A stretch of 47,969 nucleotides of DNA from Bradyrhizobium elkanii WSM2783 (GTDB taxonomy: Bacteria > Pseudomonadota > Alphaproteobacteria > Rhizobiales > Xanthobacteraceae): the NCBI RefSeq assembly GCF_000472865.1, contig NZ_AXAP01000019.1, forward strand, positions 1-47,969, given 5' to 3'. Position numbers and translations under genes: made by a program. This document shows, piece after piece, positions 33,495 through 40,559 of this stretch. The number at the start of each line of letters is the position of its first letter. The first letter of the stretch is position 1. The notes under the pieces were generated by a model. The model searched no databases. It was not told the origin of the DNA and saw only the letters and a program-made list of their open reading frames with translations.

Positions 33495-33884
33495 GGCGTA
33501 CTCTCCGCAGCCAACTGTGATACTAATTACTGTGCGGCAACGCACGGCTCGATCAAGGGAAAGGCCGGCGGGCGCTACGCCGCCGACCTTGTCCTGCAAA
33601 CTGCCTGCTCGCAGCCGGTTCCGTTGCTTTCACTCCGCATTCATTAGGTAGCACCGAGCACTTGGTTGACGCCATTGCGCGCGGGTATGAAGTGACCGTA
33701 CTGAGGTACACTCGGTCTAGTGAATGGGTGTAGGTCGACTACACGTCGGTTTAATCCCAGGGTGTACACAAAAAGAAAGGCCGCCTGCGTTGCCACAAGC
33801 GGCCCAAGTCTAGGGAGGAAACGCCCAAGGAGGGCAGCGATAGCGCGCCTGAGGGGGCGGGGGCGCGCTACCGCATGCCCATAT
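33495..33884. other. no gene recognised
   Basis: 390 bp with short open frames only. TGCGCGGGTATGAAGTGACCG and a GGGGGCGGGGGCGCGC run near 33852-33868 precede the inverted-repeat arm. Nothing coding is evident. Confidence 0.3.
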
Positions 33885-33977
33885 CTAAGACGATCGCGAT
33901 CAGCGGCTCAATTGAACCTCGGTAAACATCTAGCATCAAAACGGGCTAGCGGACCGATACGAAGGTTTAAGGGCGCT
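33885..33977 (+). repeat. 92-bp inverted-repeat arm A
   Basis: CTAAGACGATCGCGATCAGC and the following GGCTCAATTGAA are identical to the reverse complement of 36807-36838. After about 40 less similar bases, CGATACGAAGGTTTA matches again. By eye about three quarters of the 92 positions agree with arm B at 36747-36838. Together the arms bound a 2.95-kb block of gene fragments. Confidence 0.7.
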
Positions 33978-34054
33978 GGCATCCCCGGTTTCGCGCCACG
34001 TTTTCACGCATCAGCGCAACCTCGATGAAGAAGGCGCGCGACGAAAACGGATGG

Positions 34055-34105
34055 AGCTTGCGGCGAGTTAATCCGCCTTACGAGAAAGATATTTGCAGGG
34101 GCGCG
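34055..34105 (+). repeat. 51-bp direct repeat, left copy
   Basis: AGCTTGCGGCGAGTTAATCC...GAGAAAGATATTTGCAGGGG matches 34691-34742 in the same orientation with about three substitutions and one indel. It encloses the hydrolase fragment. Confidence 0.75.
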
Positions 34106-34692
34106 CGCGATGGCCGACGCTTATGTTCGCTTATGTTCGCTTGTGTGACGACGGAGAGCTGTTGGTTGCGCGGAGCATCGTCGACTTCTACGGCGGCGAC
34201 GGCAGCTTTGACACCCTCCCAGTTCGGACCCGGGACTACATTGTAGCCGCCACGCCGACGAACCTGGTCGACTGGTCGTCGGCGTGGGCTTTCGATGTGC
34301 CGCTTGCTGCCTATGCGGGCATCACTGCACCAAGCCTCCTTGTGCGAGGCGAGCGCGGTCATCCAGTCCTTCAGCGCGCCGCCGAGGTGCTGACTGACGC
34401 AGTCTCCAGATCGTCGCCGGTGACCGTTCCCGGCGCCAGTCATTTCATGATCGCGACCCATGCGTCGGATGTCGCGAGGCTCATCCGTGGGCACGTCGCA
34501 ACGGTTGAGACGCTGCACCAGTTTAGCGCCCGATCCGCATGGCATCGGCTCGACCTCCCGGCGCAAGGCGTCAGGGGCAACGGCCGTACAGCCCGCCGAG
34601 AGCGCGGGGCTACAGGCGCACCCCGGTCCCGCCGGTCGCGGTGCGGCCAACGTCAGCGCATGCTCCCAAATGATGACGGCTTTCGGACGTAG
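34093..34692 (+). pseudogene. alpha/beta hydrolase C-terminal fragment
   Basis: From about 34150 the frame reads VDFYGGDGSFDTLPVRTRDYIVAATPTNLVDW, then ITAPSLLVRGERGHPVLQRAAEVL and VTVPGASHFMIATHASDVARLIRGHV. This is the last third of an alpha/beta hydrolase, with the Asp/acid region and the catalytic His (ASHFM). The nucleophile half is absent. After about 34540 the frame turns into Arg-rich sequence without similarity. The fragment lies precisely between two 51-bp direct repeats, which suggests that it was moved or trapped by recombination. No activity is expected. Confidence 0.6.
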
Positions 34693-34742
34693 CTTGCGGC
34701 GAGTTAATCTGCCTTATGAGAAAGATATTTGCAGTGGGCGCG
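34691..34742 (+). repeat. 51-bp direct repeat, right copy
   Basis: AGCTTGCGGCGAGTTAATCT...GAGAAAGATATTTGCAGTGG is the partner of 34055-34105. The two are 636 bp apart. Confidence 0.75.
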
Positions 34743-34863
34743 TTCTGCGGTTGGTGCACCTTGGTGTTTCCTTGGGACCATAGCCTCCTCGCTCCGGGCC
34801 GTTTCCTTGTGGTCACGCCTCGGCAACCAGCGGCGCGCACGGGAGCGCCGCCATCGCCATTAA

Positions 34864-35078
34864 GCCAATGACACGTTCCTGCGCATGGTGGGATACGCGC
34901 GCGAGGATCTCCTCTCCGAACGGGTGCGCTGGACCGACCTGACGCCGCCGGAATGGCGCGACCGCACCGCACGAGCGGTTGAAGAGATGAAGATGACCGG
35001 CACCGCGCAACCGTGGGAAAAAGAGTATGTCCGAGGGTGCTCGACAGACGTCCCGATCGTGCTTGTCGCAGCGGACGC
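34864..35078 (+). pseudogene. PAS-domain sensor fragment
   Basis: Directly after a TAA the frame reads ANDTFLRMVGYAREDLLSER and VRWTDLTPPEWRDRTARAVEEMKMTGTAQPWEKEYVR, a typical PAS core from a sensor kinase, then fades at DVPIVLVAADAG. It lacks both a start and the remainder of any kinase. At about 35078 it abuts an unrelated gene fragment on the opposite strand. Confidence 0.65.
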
Positions 35079-35285
35079 TGGCTGCTCCGTCCTGAGGTGC
35101 GGATGGAGCTGCTCGAGCTGGCGCACCTTCCTCTCAGCACCCCAGCGCAGGTAGCCGTAACGAGCATCTCGCAAATAGGCGTGAGAAATTGTCTCGAAAC
35201 CGCGGGCCGCGTGAAAGCGCGCGGCGAGCTCGTTGGCCAGTGCTTCGTGCTGCAGAAAGCCGTTGGCGCGGGCCGAGCGAATGGC
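35079..35285 (-). pseudogene. fragment of a multidomain kinase/ATPase (trifunctional Ser/Thr kinase-AAA-histidine kinase type)
   Basis: Leftward, the frame reads AIRSARANGFLQHEALANEL, AARFHAARGFETISHAYLRD and ARYGYLRWGAERKVRQLEQLHPHLRTEQP. I recognise this as the helical-repeat region in front of the GAF domain of the very large Ser/Thr kinase/ATPase/histidine kinase proteins. About 69 residues remain of a protein of well over 1500. It has neither start nor stop of its own and is fused in frame to the isochorismatase fragment upstream, by chance of the rearrangement. Confidence 0.6.
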
Positions 35286-35390
35286 CTGTGGACATCCATG
35301 GTTGCGCGCCACTCGGGCTCGGTCATTAGGGGCAGATCGACGGGGCTTTCGATCGAGCGAGGCCCGATTTGCCGGCACAGTCGCCCGTAT

Positions 35391-35669
35391 GCGGCGGTCG
35401 ATCGCGACCACTTCGGGAAGCGCGGCGTGAATCGCGGGCATCGCGGGACCGCTGTAGACCTTGGTGGCGGACGTGGACGCCACGATCGGCATGCCGAAAA
35501 CGGTGGCAGTGCGCGCTAGAGCGATCACGTTGTTCAGAAGCAGTTGGCGATCGATCGATCCCACGCCGAAAGCAAGTCCGGCTTGCTGATCGACCAGCAC
35601 CAAGGCGCAATCCTTCGGCTCGATCAGGATGTCGGGCATTGCCCTCGCGATTCCAGGTCCTTGCGTCAT
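35391..35669 (-). pseudogene. isochorismatase-family cysteine hydrolase, 3'-truncated
   Basis: The first 93 residues are those of an isochorismatase-like hydrolase: CALVLVDQQAGLAFGVGS holds the first catalytic Asp, and the sequence runs through LARTATVFGMPIVASTSATK to VAIDRR. At about 35391 similarity stops; the Lys and the nucleophile Cys (in a WTEVC-type motif) are lost, so no activity is possible. ATG 35669 has GGAG 11 nt upstream; a GTG at 35705 overlapping the RidA stop as GTGA is an alternative. Before truncation it was probably cotranscribed with the RidA gene. Confidence 0.72.
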
Positions 35670-35701
35670 GATTTCGTTAACTCCAGGCATCGGGGGATTT
35701 A

Positions 35702-36187
35702 TCACCGCGGCTTCGCTTCTGCTCCCGACAGCATAGCCTTGAAGGTGATTTCGATGAGCTGTTCAGGAAAGGCCAGTCTCGTCACGCCGATCAGGTTGCT
35801 GGCGCACCGAGGTCGTGCCGTGGCGTAGGCCTCCTTGCGTACCTTGCCCGCGGCGGCGAATGCGGCGTCGACATCGAGGACATAGAGCGTCTCCTCGACG
35901 ACGTCGTCCAGCGTTGCCCCGAAGCGCGCCAAAAGCTTGACGGCATTGGCGTAGATCGCACGCATCTGCTGTTCCATCATCGAGAACTCGGCCGGCTTGC
36001 CGGATTCGTCGAGAGAAGCAGGCGCGATCAGTTTCCCCCTCTCGTCGTGGCTGAGCTGGCCGGAGACATGGATCGTGTCACCAACCTTGATCGCCTGCGC
36101 GTATCCGTAGGCATCTTCCCACGGCACACCGAAATAGGCGGCCTCTTTACCATTCACTGCGGCTGCGTTTACGTCGTTACTTTGCAT
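35702..36187 (-). CDS. RidA/YjgF-family protein
   Basis: The 161-aa protein has the RidA features: AIKVGDTIHVSGQLSHDERGKL in the first half, QQMRAIYANAVKLLARFGATLDDVVEETLYVLD in the middle and RPRCASNLIGVTRLAFPEQLIEITFKAM at the end, where Arg in RPRCASN sits at the imine-deaminase position. RidA proteins hydrolyse reactive enamines/imines. It is somewhat longer than housekeeping RidA (about 130), as in catabolic subfamilies. AGGAGG lies 6 nt before ATG 36187. It pairs with a truncated isochorismatase downstream, so the original pathway (perhaps amide or N-heterocycle breakdown) is broken. Confidence 0.85.
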   Translation of the reverse strand: MQSNDVNAAAVNGKEAAYFGVPWEDAYGYAQAIKVGDTIHVSGQLSHDERGKLIAPASLDESGKPAEFSMMEQQMRAIYANAVKLLARFGATLDDVVEETLYVLDVDAAFAAAGKVRKEAYATARPRCASNLIGVTRLAFPEQLIEITFKAMLSGAEAKPR

Positions 36188-36746
36188 TTTGAGCCTCCTG
36201 GCTTCTCAATCTGGCATCACGTCTCGGTGGCGGCACTGAAAGTTTTGGTACGACGATGCTTTGGAGAATGACCTTGCAACGCCGGCGAGGGAAATCACCT
36301 CTCGCCATAGAGTCGATAGACGATCATTATAGCCGCCGCACCGCGTGATGCCGTAGCGAGGAATGCCACCAGCCGCATCCGCAAAAAGATTTGTCGTGCG
36401 CCACGTCGCCGACCGGATGCCGGACCGAGGTAAGAGAGGGAAAGACATCGCCATTTTGCAGATGGGCAGGATGCCTACAGAAAAATTTGGGAAATCCGGA
36501 ACTGCGTTACGTGAGTAACGATCAAGCTGTTCTTGCACACTTAGGTTTGGTGGTGGCACGTATCCCCTCGACCCGCCATTCGATCCGAACTGGCCCGGAC
36601 GCGTTACGTCGCCTCTTGGCCCTTCGCGACATATTGCGCTGCCGCGCGATCTCGGTCGCTAACAAAGCATAGCGGAAGTTGTCGGGCAGCCGGCTATTGC
36701 AGAAGACGCTCTTGACCCGTTGAGGAAGTGGTTGGCCTTAGGGGCG
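36188..36746. other. no gene recognised
   Basis: 559 bp upstream of the RidA gene. CGTTAC-GTGA-GTAACG at 36505-36520 is a perfect 6-bp inverted repeat and GCGTTACG recurs at 36601; the same octamer is clustered near 39935-39998. Open frames here lack domains. The ridA promoter should be near 36190-36260. Confidence 0.35.
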
Positions 36747-36838
36747 AGCGCCATAAACCTTCGTATCGTATGCGTGACCCCTTTAGATGCCGCATGGTTA
36801 CCTACATTCAATTGAGCCGCTGATCGCGATCGTCTTAG
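36747..36838 (-). repeat. 92-bp inverted-repeat arm B
   Basis: Reverse-complement partner of 33885-33977: CTAAGACGATCGCGATCAGC begins at 36838 leftward, and CGATACGAAGGTTTATGGCGCT ends it at 36747. It marks the right edge of the fragment-rich block. Confidence 0.7.
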
Positions 36839-36881
36839 GGTGGATGCGTTGGAAAAGTGCATAGGCTCATGAAGTGCGACA

Positions 36882-37284
36882 GTGAAAATGGGATGGTGGA
36901 CGAACAGCGAACGACATTGGGCGCGAGATGAACAATCACCTTGGCATGCAATGCTGGTAGCATTCACCGTCATGCTGTCGATTTCCACAATCGGTCACGC
37001 TCGCGCCCACGATCATCAACACCCTGAGTTGAACAGTTGGTATCAAAGTTTGTACAGTGGCAAAGGGCCCTGCTGCGATGGCAGTGATGCGAAGCGCGTT
37101 GATGACGCCGATTGGGAAACTAAGGGCGGTCACTATCGCGCGCATTGATGGCGAGTGGGTTGATGTTCCGAACGACGCTGTCGTGGATGGACCGAACCGC
37201 GCTGGTCGCACGATGGTCTGGCCCTACTATCTGAACGGCGCTTTGGTTGGCGTCAGATGCTTCATGCCGGGGAGCATGGGCTGA
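36882..37284 (+). pseudogene. small secreted Cys-pair protein, frameshifted
   Basis: A signal peptide (MLVAFTVMLSISTIGHARA, from ATG 36951) precedes HDHQHPELNSWYQSLYSGKG and PCCDGSDAKRVDDADWETKGGHYRA. There the frame ends at TGA 37147, but another frame continues RIDGEWVDVPNDAVVDGPNRAG and RTMVWPYYLNGALVGVRCFMPGSMG. The join falls in a CGCGCGC run, so loss of a CG unit explains it. The intact family (short periplasmic proteins with a Cys-Cys pair, common in bradyrhizobia) has no function known to me. GTG 36882 is an alternative start. Confidence 0.68.
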
Positions 37285-37331
37285 TCGCGAGAGCAGGGCG
37301 ATCACGCCTTGCACATATGCGTGAGTGAGAC

Positions 37332-37685
37332 ATGTCCAATCCCGTCGCAAAGATCGTCGATCGGCACCTGAAAATCTGGAACACTCGACACGCCGCTGAG
37401 CGCATCACGGGCATCCCTCTAACCTATGCAGAAGACGTGGTCATCGGCGAGCCGGCCGCGTGGTTTTCAGGTTTTGCGGGCATTGAACTTGCGATTAAAG
37501 CGGTACAGGCGCAGATGCCGGGAATGGACCTCGCGGTCACCAGCCCTATCCTGACAACGGGGGACATGTCTACGTACACTTGGGCGCTCGCGGGGAAAGA
37601 CGGCAACCCCGTCGTCAAGGGCCGGGATGTGATCACAGTGAAGCACGAACGGATCATCAGTCGATACGTTTTTTTCGATACCTGA
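37332..37685 (+). CDS. SnoaL-like / NTF2-fold protein
   Basis: The 117-aa protein has the cone-shaped NTF2-like pattern: MSNPVAKIVDRHLKIWNTRHAAERITGI as N-terminal helices, then alternating strands (DLAVTSPILTTGDMSTYTWAL, GRDVITVKHERIISRYVFFDT). Such proteins bind small hydrophobic ligands or act as isomerases or dehydratases; no catalytic set is clear here. ATG 37332 is preceded by GTGAGTGAGA, a weak site. Nothing around it suggests a pathway. Confidence 0.72.
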   Translation: MSNPVAKIVDRHLKIWNTRHAAERITGIPLTYAEDVVIGEPAAWFSGFAGIELAIKAVQAQMPGMDLAVTSPILTTGDMSTYTWALAGKDGNPVVKGRDVITVKHERIISRYVFFDT

Positions 37686-37785
37686 CCTTTAGGACCCGCG
37701 CGGCCTTTGTGTTTGTGTGCACCCCCCGTTTTCCGGGTCTCCTTTTGGGCACAGAGCAAAGTGCCGGTTGGCGCGGTATGAAAAT

Positions 37786-37847
37786 ATTCGCAAATCATGA
37801 TATCGCTGTAAATTATGTACCAACGCGTACACAATAGGCGGTGCGCG
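37786..37847 (+). promoter_or_regulatory. conserved leader with TGTACCA element, module copy 2
   Basis: AATATTCGCAAATCATGATATCGCTGTAAATTATGTACCA, read across 37793-37832, then ACGC, GTACACAA and TAGGCGGTGCGCG lead to the peptide ATG at 37848. Element order and spacing equal those at 33258-33189 on the other strand. Here the palindrome is reduced to TGTAC/GTACA arms. Confidence 0.58.
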
Positions 37848-37931
37848 ATGTGGCGCATGTCGAACGCTCAGGCGCTTATCTTCGTCGCGACGGTTGTCAT
37901 GGTCGCGCTGGCGGTGTGGATGGCCCTATAG
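37848..37931 (+). CDS. 27-aa single-span membrane peptide, module copy 2
   Basis: ATG 37848 opens MWRMSNAQALIFVATVVMVA and ends LAVWMAL. It is hydrophobic from residue 8 onward. About 19 of 27 positions match the peptide at 33102-33188. AGGCGG stands 6-11 nt upstream, and the downstream gene begins 22 bp after its stop, exactly as in copy 1. The paralogy and retained frame argue for a real peptide. Confidence 0.58.
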   Translation: MWRMSNAQALIFVATVVMVALAVWMAL

Positions 37932-38066
37932 CCAACGATCGAGGGAGGCAACGATGGCGGATCGATCAGAAAGCCCGGCCTATGCGGCGCTGCCCCGAAG
38001 CGCGCGCTGGGTGTTCGCAGCGATCGAGGCGGCCCTCGGTGACGGCAGCAAGGCGAGCGTGAACTA

Positions 38067-39257
38067 GTGTCCTGAATCTGAAGTTCAGCGGACTCCAAAT
38101 CGACTCGAAGCTAGCGGACTGTCCTCATTATTTGGGGAGGATGGTTATGGGTCGACGCTTTGCTCCGCTGGAGCTGGATGAAGCTGAACTCAATGAGTTG
38201 ACGTCGCTGGCCTCGCGCCGAAGTACGGCGCAGGGCTTGGCGCAGCGAGCCCGGATCATCCTGGCCTGTGCCGCAGGCGAGCAGAGCAAGGTCGTTGCTG
38301 CTCGCCTGAGTATTGATCCCGACACGGTCGGCAAGTGGCGTTGGCGCTTCGCCGAGCATCGGCTTGAAGGTCTTCGCGACGGGCCGCGATCGGGAACGCC
38401 GCGCACGATCGAAGATGCGCGGATCGAGGCGGTGATCGTCCGCACCCTCGAGACGAAGCCGCCCAACGCCACCCACTGGAGCTCGCGCAGCATGGCGCGG
38501 GCCAGTGGACTGTCGGTCTCGACGGTACAGCGGATATGGCGCGCTTTCGGCTTACAGCCGCATCGGTTGGAGACCTTCAAGTTTCAACCGATCCCGACTT
38601 TGTCGCCAAGGTTCGCGACGTCGTCGGCCTCTACGTGGCCCCGCCCGAGCGGGCCATCGTGCTGTGTGTCGACGAGAAGTCGCAGATCCAGGCGCTGGAT
38701 CGCAGCCAACCCACGTTCCCCATGCGACCTGGTCAGGCGGAACGCCGCAGTCACGACTACAAGCGCCATGGTACGACGTCGCTATTTGCCGCCCTCGACA
38801 TCGCAACTGGTCGGGTCATCGGCAAGTGTTACGGGCGCCATCGCGCCACAGAGTTCCGCAAATTTCTCGATGAGATCGAGGCCGCCGTTCCAGACGATCT
38901 GGACGTTCATCTCGTCATGGACAATTACGCAACCCACAAGACCCCGCTGATCCGCAACTGGCTGGCCAAGAGGCCGCGCTGGCACGTACATCTGACGCCA
39001 ACCAGTTCATCCTGGCTCAATCAGGTCGAACGCTTCTTTGCCCTCATCACCCGAGGGCAAGATCAGGCGCGGCATCTACCGCAGTGTGGCGGCGCTCCGT
39101 GCCGAGATCACGTCCTTCATCGAACATCACAACGCCGACCCAAAACCATTCCGATGGACCAAATCAGCCGACGACATTCTCAGCTCCATCGAACGCTTCT
39201 GCGCTTACAATGCGCCAGCTAAAGCCTAAAATGCCATGAACTTCTGGTTCAGGACAC
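38067..39257 (+). mobile_element. IS630-type insertion sequence, 1191 bp
   Basis: The ends are inverted repeats: GTGTCCTGAATCTGAAGTTC at 38067-38086 and its partner GTGTCCTGAACCAGAAGTTC read leftward from 39257 (18 of 20 match). The element is flanked by TA on both sides (38065-38066 and 39258-39259), the target duplication of the IS630/Tc1/mariner group. The flanks join two halves of a gene whose paralogue lies at 32624-33079, which confirms the borders. Confidence 0.88.
38132..39229 (+). pseudogene. IS630-family transposase, two frameshifts
   Basis: The first frame gives the HTH part (RRSTAQGLAQRARIILACAA, AARLSIDPDTVGKWRWRFAEH, SVSTVQRIWRAFGLQPHRLETFK). Near 38580 a base is missing (TTT run) and the second frame gives the DDE core: VLCVDEKSQIQALDRSQP, GTTSLFAALDIATG, VHLVMDNYATHKTP, SSSWLNQVERFFALIT. 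Near 39052 an extra C shifts to a third frame with GKIRRGIYRSVAALRAEITSFIEHHNADPKPFRWTKSA. The first shift could be programmed, as known for some IS630 members; the second breaks the end of the catalytic domain. Confidence 0.82.
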
Positions 39258-39453
39258 TAGGTCGCCTTCCGGCTGGACCACCACATCGCACGGCCTGCGG
39301 TGTCGCGGTTGCCGAAGTTGCTCGACCATCTCGGGATGATCGAGATTTCGCCGGGGCCGCGTCTGGTCAATGTGTTCCGGCTCCCGAACGGCTGGCGGTT
39401 TCCGCCAACCGTGGCAGCTCAATCCACCACGAGCTGGACGTCTGGGTTCGCGG

Positions 39454-39549
39454 CTAATTTAATGACTTCCACGTGAAGAAGATTGCAATGACCATAACTA
39501 GCATCACTCCTACGAAAATGACCAAAGCTAGCACCACTTCTCCTATCAT
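39454..39549 (-). CDS. 31-aa very hydrophobic peptide (tentative)
   Basis: Leftward from ATG 39549: MIGEVVLALVIFVGVMLVMV then IAIFFTWKSLN. Twenty-four residues in a row are hydrophobic, with Thr-Trp-Lys at the end, as in small membrane proteins. No good ribosome-binding site is seen. It overlaps the last 23 bp of the split winged-helix gene in antisense and may be a chance frame, but uninterrupted hydrophobicity of this kind is unusual. Confidence 0.35.
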   Translation of the reverse strand: MIGEVVLALVIFVGVMLVMVIAIFFTWKSLN

Positions 39550-39715
39550 GACGAACGCTGAAAGACATTCACGCCTTGGGTACTCATTGTTTTTTGTCGC
39601 GCTATTGGCGTGTGGTCTGTATGTAGCCTTTATCGCCGGACCAGCCGTGCGCGCAAGTGCGCAAGAGCGACTCGATCTCGCGATAGCGAGTTTCTCGCTT
39701 GCGCCAATGAGCTAG
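39548..39715 (+). CDS. 55-aa single-span membrane protein (tentative)
   Basis: ATG 39548 gives MTNAERHSRLGYSLFFVALL, ACGLYVAFIAGPAVRASAQE and RLDLAIASFSLAPMS, with one membrane helix at 11-31. The frame extends upstream to 39473 through Thr/Ser-rich sequence that is antisense to the hydrophobic peptide. No clear ribosome-binding site. Function unknown. Confidence 0.35.
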   Translation: MTNAERHSRLGYSLFFVALLACGLYVAFIAGPAVRASAQERLDLAIASFSLAPMS

Positions 39716-40559
39716 CGGTTATCCGGCGAAAACAGGTTGACCGCGACCGCGCGGCCGAGATTGGTTTGCTCTAGAGCACGGGTCCTTCATCACCATCCCC
39801 TACTTCTTCGGGCATGATCAGCCCCGATGGCCGGTCGCGTGCTCTCAGGATCAGTCAGTTCGCGCCTTGCAGCAGGCGCAGGAGTGGGTCTGCTTTCCGT
39901 AGGCAATCGTCGCAGCCTCGGGATCAGCGGGATCGCGTTACGCTGCCACGGTGCGTTACGGTCAAGCGTTACGATGCGTTACGTCGCGGGCCGTTACGGC
40001 CAAAGCGTAAATGCGTCCGGCAAATTGAGACAGGCGCGACCCTGTTGGGCAGTCTTCTGATCGATACCAAAGAGCTTGTTCGTAAGGTCTACTTTGCCAT
40101 CTATAAGGCGCCGTCCGAGGAAGCACAAAAAGAGCCGGGCTCATTCAAGGTGAGACTGGACCACAACCTCTACCAGGATACGTAATCGCTCATCGACCCG
40201 GTTCGCCGTCAGCAGTAATTTCGAGCGCGCCGAGATCCGCGCGCGCCGCTCCCGAACCTCAAGCGGATTTCCTTTGAGTTTACCAACAAGTCGAAACGGG
40301 GATATCCAAAAGTCGCAGCCCTGCTCCGCCAAAAGTCTAACCGCCTTTCGCCCTTCCTGTCAGACGTGCGAACGCGAGTGCAATTGAGGACTTGCGTGTC
40401 GCAGGGCAGGCTCACGTCGTATCGCTTGTAGCAGCTTTCGCGCGAAGGAAGCTGCCGCTCGGCCTGACGCGGGGCCCTACTAGCCCCCAGCACGGGCACC
40501 GCGATCGTGACAACGGAATGGATGAATGAAATCCTGAATAGGACCCGGAGTTCGTCTCC
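39716..40559. other. 844-bp region without a supported gene
   Basis: It contains the GCGTTACG cluster described separately. A rightward frame at 39814-40185 and leftward frames at 40209-40499 and 40412-40813 are open but show no domains. The AraC promoter should lie in the right part. Confidence 0.35.
39935..39998 (+). repeat. cluster of five (G/C)CGTTACG motifs
   Basis: GCGTTACG starts at 39935, 39953, 39966 and 39976, and CCGTTACG at 39991, all in the same orientation within 64 bp. Two more copies lie at 36504-36511 and 36601. Spacing is irregular (18, 13, 10, 15), so it is not a classical iteron array, but the density is far above chance for an 8-mer. Confidence 0.55.

Larger units (their letters stand above)
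37954..39476 (+). pseudogene. winged-helix-like protein, module copy 2, split by an IS630-type element
   Basis: ATG 37954 (GAGGGAGG upstream) gives MADRSESPAYAALPRSARWV, FAAIEAALGDGSKASVN and then TAG at the insertion point (38065-38067). Past the element, 39261-39476 continues VAFRLDHHIARPAVSRLPKL and LDHLGMIEISPGPRLVNVFRLPNGWR, in register with copy 1. If element and one TA are removed, the junction codon still reads TAG where copy 1 has a Tyr codon, so a second change may have happened. The split removes any full-length product. Confidence 0.78.

Noticed and set aside
34610..35705. One 281-aa isochorismatase gene, or a 238-aa frame beside it
   Set aside because: Only the first 93 residues are isochorismatase-like; the rest is fragments of other genes joined by chance.
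39935..39998. Classical iteron origin
   Set aside because: Irregular spacing, only 8-bp units and no initiator gene nearby; kept only as a repeat cluster.
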